From positions 3,556,001 through 3,620,000 of the forward strand of contig WBVU01000004.1 in the NCBI GenBank assembly GCA_009192285.1: 64,000 nt of DNA, in the 5' to 3' direction. The translations under genes were made by a program, and so were the position numbers. The first letter of the stretch is position 1, and every line of letters begins with the position of its first letter. Positions 43,412 to 56,179 of this stretch are shown piece after piece. The notes under the pieces were generated by a model. The model worked only from the letters and a program-made list of their open reading frames with translations. It made no database searches and was not told the origin of the DNA. This stretch comes from Morchella semilibera (Eukaryota > Ascomycota > Pezizomycetes > Pezizales > Morchellaceae).

Positions 43412-44257
43412 ATGTCTTCTTCGGCTTCATCCGGCCCCCTTCTCTAGTATGTTTTCTCTCTCACTCTTCCCTCGGCCCTTTGTCCTCTTCTCGGCCGTAA
43501 CGTGCTAATAATATCCCCAGCTCTTGCGTTGCTCACGGGACCACCATCCTCTCTGAGCACTCCCCTTCTGGAACTGCATCCACCAATGCCTCTTCTCTTG
43601 CTTCTTTGATCCTCCCGAAGATCACTCACGCCTCTGCTCAGAAACTTACCTACACACATGGCGCTCACAACATACACTACATCTCGACGGCGTCGTCGTC
43701 TACTATCCCTCAGGGATTAACCTTCCTTGTGATATCGTCGGCAACCTTTGGCCGCAAAGTCCCCTTCGGCTTCTTGCTGGAGATCCAGCGTCTCTTTACC
43801 TCGCGATACACCGGCTCCACGATCGGCGATGCACCCCCATACGGCTGCGCCGAGTTCAATTCGGTGCTCAAATCGACCATGAACCAGTTCGCCCAGGGAG
43901 GTGAGAACGAGGATGTTGTGCAGAAAGCACAGCGGGAAATTGACAGTGCAAGAGGAATCATGACGGAGAACATCGAGAGGGTGCTAGAGAGGGGAGAGAG
44001 AATAGACTTGCTGGTAGACAAGACTGCCGGCCTTCAGACGGGAGCCATGGAGTTCCGGGTCAGGAGCAGAGGGCTGAGGCGAAGAATGTGGTGGAAGAAC
44101 ACAAAGTTGATGATACTACTGGTGTTTGTAGTCGTCTTCTTGATCTACCTTTTTGTTGGGATGGGATGCGGGTTGCCGAGTATGCACTCCCTTCGTTATT
44201 CGCCAACGTATTGCTAACTCTTGTCTTGATATAGCCTGGGGACGCTGCCGCGCCTAG
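43412..44257 (+). CDS. R-SNARE, VAMP7/Nyv1-type (longin domain)
   Basis: Predicted 238 residues in three exons: 43412-43446, 43521-44179, 44235-44257. The introns are 74 and 55 nt, the first with a gctaat branch site. The tiny first exon supplies MSSSASSGPLL and the junction restores LLYSCVAHGTTILSEH, the typical start of a longin domain (about 1-130). The R-SNARE motif is about 134-192 (EIDSARGIMTENIERVLERG), with the zero-layer Arg at about 169. A basic linker ending RRRMWWKN leads into the C-terminal anchor (KLMILLVFVVVFLIYLFVG, about 207-225) and a short lumenal end ...PTWGRCRA. R-SNAREs of this type act in fusion with vacuoles, endosomes or the plasma membrane. Choice between Nyv1-like and secretory VAMP roles cannot be made from sequence alone. 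The gene looks intact. Confidence 0.93.
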
Positions 44258-45259
44258 TTAGGAAACCAAACAAGTAAATAAATAAAAATGGAAGAAACGA
44301 TCGATATCCACATGGAGAGTTGCCCAGGTCGCCACCTAAAGCCTGCGTACTAAACATGCAGACTACAGGACTACATATCGATTTCTCTTACTCATGAACA
44401 ACTACTACGCAAACCTTTCTTTCCACAAAAAAAAACTGAATTATGTCTCTGCCTTTATTTCGCAGGTGTTTTTATTTTATATATTTATCCTTTAAGCATG
44501 GACCGGAGAACGGGGGGGATTGGGGATCGGTAATATCTGTACTGCTTATACCTGGGCTTATTTGTCTTTGTCTTATCCCGAGCCATGTACCTGTTTCTAT
44601 AGCCCTGCAGCATTTCCTTTTGTACTCGCCGCTCCCCCTCCCCCTCCAAATCCGGGCGCACGCACCCTCCGGGCCTCCATGATCTCTCTCTCCTATCTTT
44701 CTTCTGTTCCGTGTTGGTTCTGGTTCTGGTCGGATAACTGGTGTCTTGTGTTCTTTTTTTTTTTGTATCCTTTGGCTTTCTCTCGCCCTTGTCTTTTGAA
44801 ACTTCCCTTTTTTTTTTCTCTTGTCGTCGGTTGTTGGACCTAAGTGAGCCGGAGTGGAATGGACTTACGGGGGAGTTGAGTTGCGTACTACTGCTACTAC
44901 TACTATACTGATGTAACAATATACATACTATGGGTTCTCGTTTTATTTCTTTCCCTTTCGCCTTCGTGCCTAGCAATACGGGCCCAAGACTGCGAGCGCG
45001 GGGTAAAACTAGACGTCGGCATATCATAAAGCTTGTAATGAGAGTTATCAGAAATCGATTGCGTGCATGCTAGCGAGGGAGGCTGTGTAAATTAAAGACG
45101 GAGGGAAGATCAGATGGTGGGCTATGTTGTGCCGTAGAAGGCAGTGCCGTTGGGTGCTGGGTTTTTGATTGACGGTTACTGGATGATGTGAGATGCCATG
45201 GCGGGATGTTGGTGGTGTGGCGGGGTGCATGTGGTATCACTCGGCTTTTTATTCTATGA

Positions 45260-45274
45260 ATCGTCGAGTCGGGA
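45260..45274. repeat. Target-site duplication, left copy
   Basis: ATCGTCGAGTCGGGA, identical to 45384-45398. Confidence 0.9.
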
Positions 45275-45383
45275 TTTTTTTTTGTTTACTTCATTAATTA
45301 TATCTAGCCCTTAGGCTATGGTAATGAATCTACTCCCCTCTGGAGTAGGTCTGTTTTCCTCCCCTCTTCCCCCACCCTGCCAC
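45275..45383 (-). mobile_element. Severely 5'-truncated LINE insertion (109 bp)
   Basis: Flanked by a perfect 15-bp duplication. Read on the minus strand it ends '...catagcctaagggctagata...gtaaac' followed by poly(A), the same 3' terminus as the larger copy at 7124-7586, including the AGCC...GGCT hairpin. Only 3' UTR is left. Confidence 0.88.
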
Positions 45384-45398
45384 ATCGTCGAGTCGGGA
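45384..45398. repeat. Target-site duplication, right copy
   Basis: ATCGTCGAGTCGGGA, a 15/15 match to 45260-45274 and the boundary at the truncated 5' end of the element. Confidence 0.9.
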
Positions 45399-47486
45399 GA
45401 TGGGGGTCATCGCGTCTGGGATGTACATTGTGGACATATATTTTTATCGAGTCACTGATATTTTATCGAGTCATTGATACTAAGCAAGGCAGTAAATAAT
45501 GTGGGAAGGTATCTTGTTGTGTGCGTGCCGCGGTCTCAGGAGTCGGCACTGTCGTGTCGTTGTAGAGAGGCTTGTGACCTCGAGCTGAGGGGTGGAATTC
45601 TAGCAGAGTCTACACATTCCTAGCCAGGTCTATCAAAACCTCGCTGTTTGATTATCTCCCTTCCTCGGCTTCATCTATCAACCGACCCCACAGCCCGGTA
45701 CAGGTACCACCTCAAAAGAAAAATCTCCCCGCTATCGCAGCAAAAACTCTGTCAGACAGCAAAGAAAAACCCCGCATTTCTAAAAAGCAAAGAAAATCCT
45801 CTAATACGGGAGGGGGCTGCGCTAAAGGACGGGGGAAAAAGAAAAACTACCGGCCATAACTCCCACGCTCATCGCACCTGGTCTGATGGTCATCGGTCAC
45901 TGTAGCTCACTCGCTTTTCATCATCAATCAAACCCCAACAGCTCCGATTCCCGTGCGGATGTCGGCATCACATATTAATCCGGCCATCGCTGCAGGTACA
46001 AGTCCATCATTCCACAACGTAGCGCCTTCCACGGATATAGTGGGAATATATTACGGTGATATTGCATGAATGAGAGGTCTGGGGGTGATCATATAAGTCA
46101 TATAAGTGGGTATGGAGACCAGGGTGGGTTGGATAGGAGGTTGTGATGACTTTGTCAGCTCCGAGAACATTCAGTTCCCCCCCCCCCCCCCCGAAAGCTC
46201 CAGAGAGCGAGAAGAATCGACTTCCAGAAGGTAGCCGGCACGTCATCCAATTTAAACACGTCGTCCGCCCGTTTCTTATCAAAACTCGCCCACACGGCCG
46301 GGGATGTGCGGGGGTATTTTCCTCACCTACACACACAGACACTTCTCTCTGACTGACCCTGCACCTAGGAAGTTCCCGATTCACTTAATATATCCCCTAT
46401 CCTCCCATACATGTAAATACACAAAGGCATGCTACCAACCGCGCGATAAGATCCCCGAGCTGTGTGGTGTGCGATGGAAGGAAGGGAGGAAGTCGCTTAG
46501 CAACTCTACCTGGAACGCCAACTCGCGCGGCTTACCTTAAATCTCGGTTCGGGTGGTGGTAGCGGTTTAGTGACGCGAGCGAGTCAAGCCAGAGAACCCT
46601 CCATCGCAGACCCAGAAGATGAACGGAGCGAACCCGGTATCTCGGGATTATTATACTCTAATTTGGTGAAGTACTGCATGGGTTAGTTGCTCTAATATTG
46701 GTTAGGAAGTGCTGCAGTAGGTACTGAATTATTGAACTATTAGAGACCCTGGCCAGTTATGTAATATAACCCTTGACTGATCGAGCATTAGTCTTTACCA
46801 GGCAGCCCTTCTTTCTCGAGAGCGGAGTACTTTTTCCTTGTGTAGAGTACTTGCAAGTATTATCCGACAAGCCGCGCGCACGGTACCAACTGCCCCACGT
46901 ACGTTCAAGTACAAGCCTGGAAAATTTTCATATGGTTGCGGCACTTTCTGTCCGAATGGTACAATATTTCTTGAAACGGTGAAACCGTAGTGGTTTCACT
47001 TGGCATGGCAAGGGAAGGAAGAAAAAGCTTGGTATTTCTTAATGCTTTTTACCGAATGAGCGAAGGAGGGATATGTTTGTAGAGAGTTCGTGATTGAAAG
47101 ATAGGATTGGGTTTGGTGCTGTCGTGCATTGGGCATCAATTAGGATTCGGATTAAATATTATGAGTTGGAGTTAATCATTATTACCAAAGTGCTAGGAGG
47201 CCCGGTAACCAATTTCTTTGGACGCGGGAGAGAAATGGGAAATATATTAACGGATTCCTAGAGCGGGCAATAGTGTAGAGTAGCTTACCCTAGCCAGCTG
47301 CAGGGTTCCTGCCTGCCTTCCCCATCAGTTTGCACGAAGCGTCCCCTACTTGTGATATTATATGTATGCGCCGCACCGTTAAGTACTATATACTCCAAGG
47401 GTACCATGTAGTACATCCCTACTCCTCATGAGAAAGAGATACCACTGATCAAAGCCAAAGGGGCAATGTACCTACCTTTGCACACT

Positions 47487-47493
47487 TATAAAT
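47487..47493 (+). promoter_or_regulatory. Candidate TATA box of the AA9 LPMO gene
   Basis: TATAAAT, about 198 nt before the ATG at 47685 and followed by a C/T-rich leader (47496-47600), typical of strongly expressed fungal secretory genes. Confidence 0.55.
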
Positions 47494-47684
47494 GAACCTC
47501 CCTCTGCCCTTTATTTTCTCGCAATCAGCATCGGACTAGATCCTTCACACTCTTTGTCGTTCTCTCCCGCTCTTGTGTATTTCTGTTTTTTGTGGCTTGA
47601 CGCCCAATTACGACTTTTTACTCCACACTCATTAACAATTCGCTGAGCGTTTCACTCTTTTAAAAACATCAAAAATCGACAAAT

Positions 47685-49031
47685 ATGAAGTACTCTGTTG
47701 TCCTTTCAGCACTTGGCTCTGCCACTCTCGCGCTTGGTCACGGTCTTGTTTCTCAGATTGAGATCGGGGGCACCATTTATGACAACTACTCACCTTATGT
47801 TGATCCTTACTTGAACCCCAAGGTGGATCGCATTGGCTGGACTACTGAGAGCAACGGCCCCGTTGAGGTAATAATTGACCTATATAATCCGAATATATAA
47901 CCTTATGCTAACATCCCATAGGATGTCTCCACCGCCGGCATTGCCTGCAACACTGGCTCCACCGCTGGTGCCATCAGCGCTACTACCGCCGCTGGTTCAG
48001 CTGTCAAATTTTTCTGGACCGTCTGGCCCGATTCCCACAAGGGTCCTACCATGACCTATCTTGCAAAGTGCCCGGACACTGACTGCACCACGGCGGACCC
48101 CACCACCCTCAATTGGTTCAAGATCGACGAGGCCGGTCTCAACAGTGACGGAACCTGGGCGTCCGACACCCTCATTGCCAATAACAACACCTGGTCCGTC
48201 ACTATCCCGTCGGACATTGCATCTGGCCCGTACTTGATGCGCCATGAGCTTTTGGCCCTTCACTCTGCGGAGAACGCCAACGGCGCTCAGTTCTACCCCA
48301 TGTGTGCCAACTTGATCGTTACTGGTTCTGGCAGTGCTGTTCCATCAGACACCGTCAAGTTCCCGGGCGGATACACTGCCAGTGACCCGGGTATCCTGAT
48401 CAACATTTACTACCCCGTCCCGACAAGCTACACCATCCCCGGCCCGGCCGTGTATGTCCCAGGTGGAGCTAGCGCCTCTACATCTGCTGCTGCCATCACC
48501 TCAGCTGCCGCTGCTACATCAGTAGCTGCCACTGAGATCGCTGCTACTTCCGAGGTCGCTGCTACTTCTGTCGTTGATGCCACCTCTGTTGCCGCTATCC
48601 CCACGACTGTTTTGGCCAGCTCAACCTTCATTGGCACTGGATTCTTTGGTACCGGCCCCGCCAGCCTCCCTACCTACGTCCCGTCGGTCCGCCCCCCGTA
48701 CTCCAACAGCACCCGCACCATCACCCGCAGCCGTGGTCCCACATCCTCAAGTGTCCTCATTGATGCCACTCAAACCAGCGTTTCTCCCGTCCAGGCGACC
48801 GATGCCGCCGATGTTACCACTGAGATCGTCTACGTGACCGCTCCTGCTGCTACTGCCCCGGCTACTACTTCTGCTCCCGCGACCACTATCACCGAGACTC
48901 AGACTGCAACCATTGAGAAGACTGTCATCTTGACCTTCACTGCATCAGCAATCGAAACCGTTACTGTCACTGAGCACAGGGCCGAGTGCACTCCTACTGG
49001 CAGACACAGGAGGGGAACTTACTACTTTTAA
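47685..49031 (+). CDS. AA9 lytic polysaccharide monooxygenase (former GH61)
   Basis: Predicted 430 residues in two exons, 47685-47867 and 47922-49031 (54-nt intron). Residues 1-18 are a signal peptide ending at LALG. Cleavage exposes His19 ([11 protein letters not shown]), the N-terminal copper ligand of the histidine brace. The second ligand is His169 in [11 protein letters not shown], and the axial Tyr is Tyr186 in AQFYPMC, with the conserved Gln184 nearby. PDSHKGP (about 97-103) is another family motif. LPMOs oxidatively cleave cellulose or related glycans outside the cell. The catalytic domain ends near residue 245. An Ala/Ser/Thr-rich, probably O-glycosylated extension of about 185 residues follows, with no CBM1. 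The protein ends in [10 protein letters not shown] after a Thr/Val-rich [12 protein letters not shown] block. The dibasic HRR could be a Kex2-type site. The GH16 gene lies 2.6 kb downstream on the other strand. Confidence 0.95.
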
Positions 49032-51681
49032 AGAGGATGCGATAGTGTAATTTTACAGGGTAAAGTTGATGAGTGAGCTGTGTGATAGATCTTTCTTGTA
49101 TATACTCCAATAACTAGACGTATATTGGCTGGTTGCACTTAAAATATATTGCTTATTACTATTAGAATTAAAATCTTGTTCAGTGTTTGCTTTGTTCACC
49201 GACGAATTGTGTTTTTGCCTATATTCCAGTTGGACCGCCCACGGGTAGATAGGTCAAACCATGGAAAGATTCATCTACCTCTGCTTTGAGTGCATATATA
49301 TATGGACTGCCTGTCTACTTAGCTATCTATTAGTAGGAGGATCATATGTACTCGCTATATTACTAATTAGTAAAAAGATTGTATCAAGCGATATTCCGCC
49401 GTACCCTGGGTTTGGAAATACCTATATCGTTATAGCCCATATAACTAGTCTATCGGGTAAACTTATCGAACAGCCTTGGACCACGCTTGCTCCGGAATTA
49501 ACGGTGGTGGGTTGTCTTAGCCGAGTGATATATCGTGACTGAAATAGACAGTCTTCAAAGAATAGAATCCCCGCGGGCACTTACCACATTAATTCGTGTG
49601 GACATTCATATTGACGTTGAAGTTACTTGTTCTGATCATTTGTCTTAAAAACGCCTCTCCAATCTTGCTGTAAAAGGCAACTTCGACGACTGTGTAACCG
49701 TCCGCTGAGACGAATTACTGCGGTACTTTACCTATAACGTAAAACATCTTATAGATTAGTAGTACTTAGGGTGGGCGACTTTGTACATATAATAGCGCCT
49801 TGCGTAGTAGGTGTTGTCTCATCCTTAGGATATTCAAAGCGTAATATCGGTGAAAATATCAATCGAAGGGAAACTGAGTATCAAGAAATTATAAAGAGAG
49901 AAACGTATCATTTGTAACATGAGAATTAGGTATTTTCCGCTAGTATTGTTAGGTTATAAACCTAATAATACGGTAGTTATTCACGAACGCCGGTCTCTTA
50001 CAAAACCTCGTGAGGGGGGGGGGGGGGGCGGGCAGTGGACAAATACCTTATTATAACGAGATTTTCGTAAGATAGCCGGATAGTACGTGAATATCTTCGT
50101 ATACCGTGGCGTCTGAGAACGTCCTATTGGTAGTCGTCCAATATGTTATAAGTGTTTGTTTGTGAATGCCTACTATAACGTATATTTGGGATGCGGGGGG
50201 ATCGTGCTCTTGGGGTCCGGTTAGAAATGGGGAGGTAATTTTTTCCAATTTTAGTGAACTTACCACTATGTACTTTGTGTACACTAAGTCTAGGGCCCAG
50301 AGGCCCCAACGACAGCTCAAAAAGTATAGAATACTCGACCGATAGACAGCCCCCCCCCTCGATTCGAGTTCTAGCACCTGAAGAGCAGCACTTATGTACT
50401 AGAGCCTGCCCCGTATCAGCAGGTGTTAGCCCATTGCCTAGGCCTCCTGCGGTCGTTAGCGGAAGGCCGGTATTATTGAATAGGCTAGAATATGAACCTC
50501 AAAACTGGAAATTTGGGTTAAGCGGGTATGAGAAATGTTTAGATGACTAGTAGAACTCATGGGTTGAAGCTCTTTACCTAGCTCTCTCCTTTATACCGTA
50601 TATAGAGTACGTTTCCCGCCCCAAAACCTTCCTGGGATATGACATGCTATGCCAGCCCAGGCTATCACTGAACCAGACCACGTCCTCCGGCACGATATTA
50701 TGTGCCAAAAAGAAGTATTAGCAGTGAATTTTTGTTGTCCTCAGGTGCGCATACGTTACAAAATCCGCTATAACCAGCGAGCACAGGGAGATATATACCG
50801 GTCCGGCATTATAAACCGTACGAAACGGGAGAGTACGTCGTTCGAGCTTTGCTCTGCTTGTCTAACCTCATGTATATTGGGACGTAATACAACCGGTGGC
50901 GGAAGGTTAAGCTATAGAAAAACAATCCAAAGAAGAGAGGGAGAGAAAGAGAGAGCCTAGTTGGGGGGCCTAGGAGTAAGGGCGCCTAGGCCTCGCCCCG
51001 TAATATCCCTCGCCCCAGTATCACCTGAGGACACATGGCTGTTTAAATATAGAGAAATGTAAATTTGTCACTTGGGCATTTATGCACAGGTGACGCGCCC
51101 TAACCCTTAAGTACCACAATTATCACTGCGTGGAATGGCTTAGGACAATGATGAAAGGCTACAGCTGTAGAGTAATACGAACAACACATATGTACTTAAT
51201 ACACGGATGTACTTAATTGTACGTTATTAGGCGCCTAAACCTGAGGTTATACAAGGCACCCACTTATTGTAATGAAATAGTACCTAGCGTATAAAGAGAG
51301 GTTGTGTGGGGGGGGGGGTAAAATTAATGGTTCGCCGAAGAGTGCGTTACGAATATATGACACGGGAAGATTCAAGTATAGTCATGTACATCCAACTCTC
51401 CACTATTTTTTTTTTCGACTACCGAATAAAAAGATATGATGAACTGATGCTAGGTACAAGCAGACCAATAAAGTAAAGGCTCCGCGTGGGAGACGTCTAG
51501 TGCGAATATTATAGAGAAAGGAAAAAGCAATAGGGATAAAGCAGTATATAAGACGTCATCAGCGTAATCACCGCCTCAAACTCCTACCAAAAGGAAAAGA
51601 GACATATCAAAGTAAAGAGAAAGAAAAGAAAGGAGTCTGCGTGCTCATCATACACACCTGTCGCCGGTGCTAACACTATCA
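49032..51681. other. Intergenic between convergent genes, no gene seen
   Basis: About 2.65 kb between two genes that point toward each other. Contains a G15 run at 50014-50028 and a G11 run at 51308-51318. Open frames are short and show no family resemblance. Confidence 0.5.
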
Positions 51682-53144
51682 CTACAGTATGCCCATCCCA
51701 AACATCGCAATCACAACACCACCAAACAGCATGGTATACTTCACCGCAACAGACGCCGCAGCCCCAAGCTCAGGCTCGCCCACGTTCTGTACGCCGTCAA
51801 TCACACACATGGTCTGGCACTCGGGCTTACTATCCGCCCTTCTGCTAAGGTCCCGCTCACTCAGGTCGTCTGGGCCTGAGGTATTGTATGCCATTTCGAC
51901 CCATTCAATCTCCATATACGCCGTCTGACCCACCGACATATTCCCCGACCAAACGCCTCCGTCGGACCACATATTCTACCCATCAGCCCGCCAGTCAGCC
52001 AAAAGCCCCTGTCCACCTCCTACAACTTCCCAGGCCAGGAAGAACAAACAAACAGTAGAAAACTCACCATAACGAAATAACTCGCCACGGTCGGCACCCC
52101 ATACGTCTTATCTAAATAGTGCTCCCCATCCACATACCAACTACTCTTCTCCTCCGTCCAATCAATCCTATGCGTATGCCAATCATCCCACCTCACATCC
52201 CCATAACTCTGTCTCTTCACCTTACTATTTGGGTCTTCGGTCCCATCCACCTCCGTGCCTGTCGCCAGATCGACGCTCGTCGACGCACCCTGGATCTCAT
52301 TCCCAGAATCGTCGACAACCGGCTGGTTCGAGTATCGGATCTCGTTATTGTTGTCCCTTGTGAGGATCTCAATGTCCGACTCGTTCTGCCCGTTCTTGTA
52401 GATGAAGAGGCCGGCGACAGCGCCCGAGGCGCCGGTCACTCGTGCGCGGATACGGATGGAGGCGTAAAGAAGGTTCTTGTGGCTGAGAGCCTGTTAGTAT
52501 TGTCATTGGAGAAGAATCCCGGTACCCGCTTTTGGAACAGAGTAAAAAAAAGAAGAGGATGGCTTGGCTGCCTTACAGTGACTCGACTTCTGCCGTCGAT
52601 TGGAAGGTTGGAAGCCTATGGGCTCTAAGGACCAGCTTTGAAGTCGCATTCGCATCAACGTCGGAGCCCGCTATATACGACGCACCACGCAGATAGATTA
52701 GCAAAACCGCCCCACCCACAATCACAACCATGTGCCAATGATCGCAAAAAACAACTACTGCTACTAACAAATATAAACATTCGCCAAGCTATTCTGCATC
52801 CTGACCGGGAGATCACTGGTGGGCGTTTTGCCCCAATCCATGGTCGCCCAGTAGTCCGTCCAGTCATTGCTCTGGAGCCATCCGGCCTGTGCATTCCCAA
52901 TGCCCGGCTCGGTGGTGTAATTTTCCGGCGTGGGGTCCAATTCCTGCGGGAGGGCGGAGGGGAGCGGCGGTGTGCTGGCGATAGGTGTGATGGTGCGGAA
53001 GTCGTGGAACTCGTGCTGGGTGAAGACGCTCTCGGCGTCGGTTTCGTAGCAGTCGCAGTTGGGGTTGGTTGTTGCCCCTAATACAACAGTGGGAAGGAGT
53101 GTGCTGAGGAGGGCGAGCAGTGGGAGCTCTGTTAGGCAGAGCAT
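51682..53144 (-). CDS. GH16 family glycosidase, probably GPI-anchored
   Basis: Predicted 392 residues in four exons: 52769-53144, 52577-52670, 52068-52482, 51682-51975 (introns 98, 94 and 92 nt, all GT-AG and in phase). Residues 1-23 form a signal peptide (LLALLSTLLPTVVLGA). NPNCDCYET...FTQHEFHDFR is the usual start of fungal concanavalin-like glucanases. The GH16 catalytic signature ExDxE is present as NESDIEIL, with Glu191, Asp193 and Glu195. The domain continues with WDDWHTHRIDWTEEKSSWYVDG and ends at ASYFVMNMWSDGG...AYMEIEWVEM. A Cys pair, a small linker and a hydrophobic C-terminus (YTMLFGGVVIAMFGMGIL) suggest a GPI signal or membrane anchor. GH16 enzymes hydrolyse or transfer beta-1,3/1,4-glucans, so the protein likely works in the cell wall or on plant glucans; the exact substrate is not readable. 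Confidence 0.93.
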
Positions 53145-56137
53145 TGTATTATGGTGTGATAGGCGGTGGACAAGAGAATTAACTAAATTAAAAAAAAAAA
53201 AAGAACTACTGACAATGATAAATATAAAGAGAAGACAGGGAGGACGAAGGGGAGGGAGTAAGAGAAGGATCGTGATATGTATGGTGTATTATAATATTCT
53301 CCTCAGTAGTCATAATCACATCCACAGCCCCTAACCCAGCCGTACATCCATCTACTTTTCCACACCACATCCTCCCGACCCTCCTCCCCCTGTCAAACAT
53401 CAAAAATCATCGTTTACTGTACAGCGCGCGGGCCAAGCATTTTATTCTCAACCGAACACCCGTGTCTCTGTCTCTTTAAATAACCAGGCCTTGCTACCAA
53501 TCAGGACACTCTTTCCCAGGAAAACTCTGGTCAGATCTCCAAGAATGGATCGCTATTGTAGCCGAGGAGAGGGTTCTACTCTATGTAGCTATACAAGGGT
53601 GGGTTTGCAACTAGAGTTTAGCTGGTTTGACTGTTGCTCTGTACTTAGCTAGGGCACCCTGTTAAAAGTACAATGTAAGTAATACTCAAGCGCGGGCAGG
53701 ACAGGCATTAATGGAACAACGTTTATAATTACTAGTACCTACATAATGTAGGTACATACTGTACAAACACCTCACCAGTCCCTAAAAACTCTAGCCAACA
53801 GAATTGCATCGTCTCGTATTGCGGTGCTACCACCCGTAACCCCCCTGACAGCTGAGAGAGAGGGAGAGAGAGAGAGAGGAATGCTTCTGCAAATTCAGAG
53901 AAAGACAAAAATTAAGCCACTCGGAAAAGCGGCTTTCAAGTAACGAACGGATGGACTAGGGTTCATTCACCCAATCGCAAATGCCCAGATGCTAAATACC
54001 TTTTTGCCTTAGTCGTCCGATGATTACTCGTCTCCCTCTTCTTTGTCTGTGCTGTTCTCGTTGGGTTGTCTAGAGCCTACACTGCCTATGAGTGGAGAGC
54101 AGGCCGGGGGGGGGGGGGGGTTTCCGCCCTCCATTGGGATTCAGGCGGGAGGAGAATCAAAGGTACGTATCATACAGCGACATTTTTTTTGCCTTGCCAG
54201 TATAATACATGTAGTTTATCTATATACTACGTACGTGTAGGTACCTACTTCATGTACTGTACGTATATTGACATTTCTTCAGACTCAGCCCCCTTCCTCT
54301 CGTCCTCCCGCCCTCTCCTTCTGGCATTCTATGAACAACAAAAGAAAGTGAAGTTTCACCACCCTCTGGAACTTTCCCTGGGGGGTCCCATATCGGTACC
54401 AACCATTCACAGAGCCTCCCCCCTTGACACACACACAGTGAAAATGCTTGTAATTATTGGTAGAGCTTATTTGTGCCACGGAAATCTTGGCAGCAGGTAG
54501 GCCTCGTAAGCTCGCACCTTGCTGGTCCCATGCACGATCAGCAGTGCATGCAGGCACCGATTAACGTTAATTTGATGTGGGGTTTACTTGGTTGGTTGGT
54601 GTAGTGGGTTGGGTTACTTAAACCGCGCAAAAAAAAAAAGTGCTTTTCTGGACGGGTCGTACTTCTTGCATTACAGTCTTTAAATAAGACAATGCCTTGT
54701 CTTGCCTCCTTGCAGTAGAGGCCGAGGAGCAACGGCACCCCCCCCCCCCCTGTTGTACTTGGAGGTCTAGAGGAGGGAGGAGGGAGGAGGGGAAGAGGGG
54801 AAGATTACATAGAGGCTTCTAGTCGGTGGCCCAAATCCATTATTTGTCGAACTTGCAGGTTGGTCTAGGACATGTTTGGCAGTTTACCCCCGGTTTGCAG
54901 GACTCGGCGCAGATTTGAAAGAATGAAAATGAAGGTTGAGGCCTTATTAAGAAGACCCAATAGAAGCAGGGCGGAGAAATAAATGTACCTACTCTAGGTT
55001 TACATAAAGGGAAGTACTTACTCTCAGCAATGCCTCAAGAACAAATACATCATCATCCATCTAGGCACTGTGCAGCGTAGATCCTGTTCCAACCCTCTCG
55101 CTGTCTTAACCCCAGGCCAAGGGTAGGCACAAGCACGGGATGACGTTACAACGTTCGGGAATGTCTCAGTCGAGCGCGCTTGCTTGGTCGCCTACAAATG
55201 ACGGGTCGCTTGTCCCCCCTTTGATTGTGTCGGGGTGAAATAGCAGGGGAAATAGGCGTTTCGTCTGTGTTTAGGTACTATGTATGTACATTGTGTGCAT
55301 CCCATTAGCTGTTGAACGCGAATGAGGAGGCCGCGGCTGTCGTCTACAATGTGGTGGGTCGGGATCGGATGCAGGCCATTCCCGATTTCTTAGAAACAGC
55401 ATGAGGCATGGAAGGACCGAAATCCGATCGACCCAGCACAGCCCCTGTGCGGTCTAGACTAAACCATCTCTACATGCCGGTTCAATACATGCATCGGTGA
55501 TAATTCTATTACAAGCTTCGAAGAGGGGCCTCCTACGTCTCCACCGCTAAAGACAGGAAACCTGTTATGTATAACTATCCTGCGTTTATTGTAGGTGTCA
55601 TGCCTACAACATGCCTACAAATAAATATTACAGAGATCAGCCCGCCCGGACTCAGTCAAATGATATATTACTGTATGAAGTTTGATTCCTGGAATTTTCC
55701 TCTAGGTACATGCACCCAAAGCAGATGGAATTCCGATTCACGGAATGCTCCGCCACCTAATTCTAACTACACGAGACCTTAACCCACTCACCCGGGTAGC
55801 TAGAGAGACACTTTAAATCTCTCACGATATGCACGCGCGCTGAAGCGCCCGCCCAAGTCATAAACTCTCCCCAGAATAGCGTAACAGCCACTGACATCTA
55901 AAACCAAGAATATCCCTAGCGCCCCGCTACTTGCCGAATCCCGTTATATGTATGCGCTGTAGAGTACTGGGGCATTGGAAGGATCGGTAGTTGCGGCATT
56001 CCCGGCTCTGAAAGCTTGTTTTGAGTGAAATTTATCAGAGGGGGCTTAGCTATCGGGTATCTGGTTTGGGGTTTTAAGTTTAAAAGTCAGCTGGCGTGGT
56101 GATATCAGTGGATCATAACAAATCACTCGCTAGCAAC

Positions 56138-56151
56138 ATCCGAGCCGGGAT
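56138..56151. repeat. Target-site duplication, left copy, of a micro-insertion
   Basis: ATCCGAGCCGGGAT, identical to 56180-56193. Confidence 0.85.
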
Positions 56152-56179
56152 TTTTTTTCTTTTTGTTTATATCAGTAAT
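56152..56179 (-). mobile_element. 28-bp LINE 3'-tail insertion
   Basis: Between two perfect 14-bp duplications lies a 28-bp segment that on the minus strand reads 'attactgatataaac' plus an A-rich tail. This is the extreme 3' end of the LINE at 7124-7586 (there 'attactgatgtaaac' plus poly-A). The insertion therefore carries only about 15 nt of element body plus the tail. The site lies within a sequence that has a B-box-like 'gagttcgggtccc' just downstream, perhaps an old tRNA-derived repeat. Confidence 0.85.

Larger units (their letters stand above)
44258..47486. other. Intergenic, no gene seen
   Basis: About 3.2 kb. Contains T-rich and CT-rich tracts near 44750-44820, the short LINE insertion at 45275-45383, a 20-bp tandem duplication near 45441-45479 and a C16 run at 46177-46192. 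Open frames on the minus strand near 44.5-45.0 kb are Lys/Arg-rich antisense of T-rich DNA and are not genes. Confidence 0.5.

Noticed and set aside
44485-45027. 180-codon frame on the minus strand
   Set aside because: Lys/Arg/Thr-rich antisense of T- and CT-rich DNA downstream of the SNARE gene; no domain, start or splice support.
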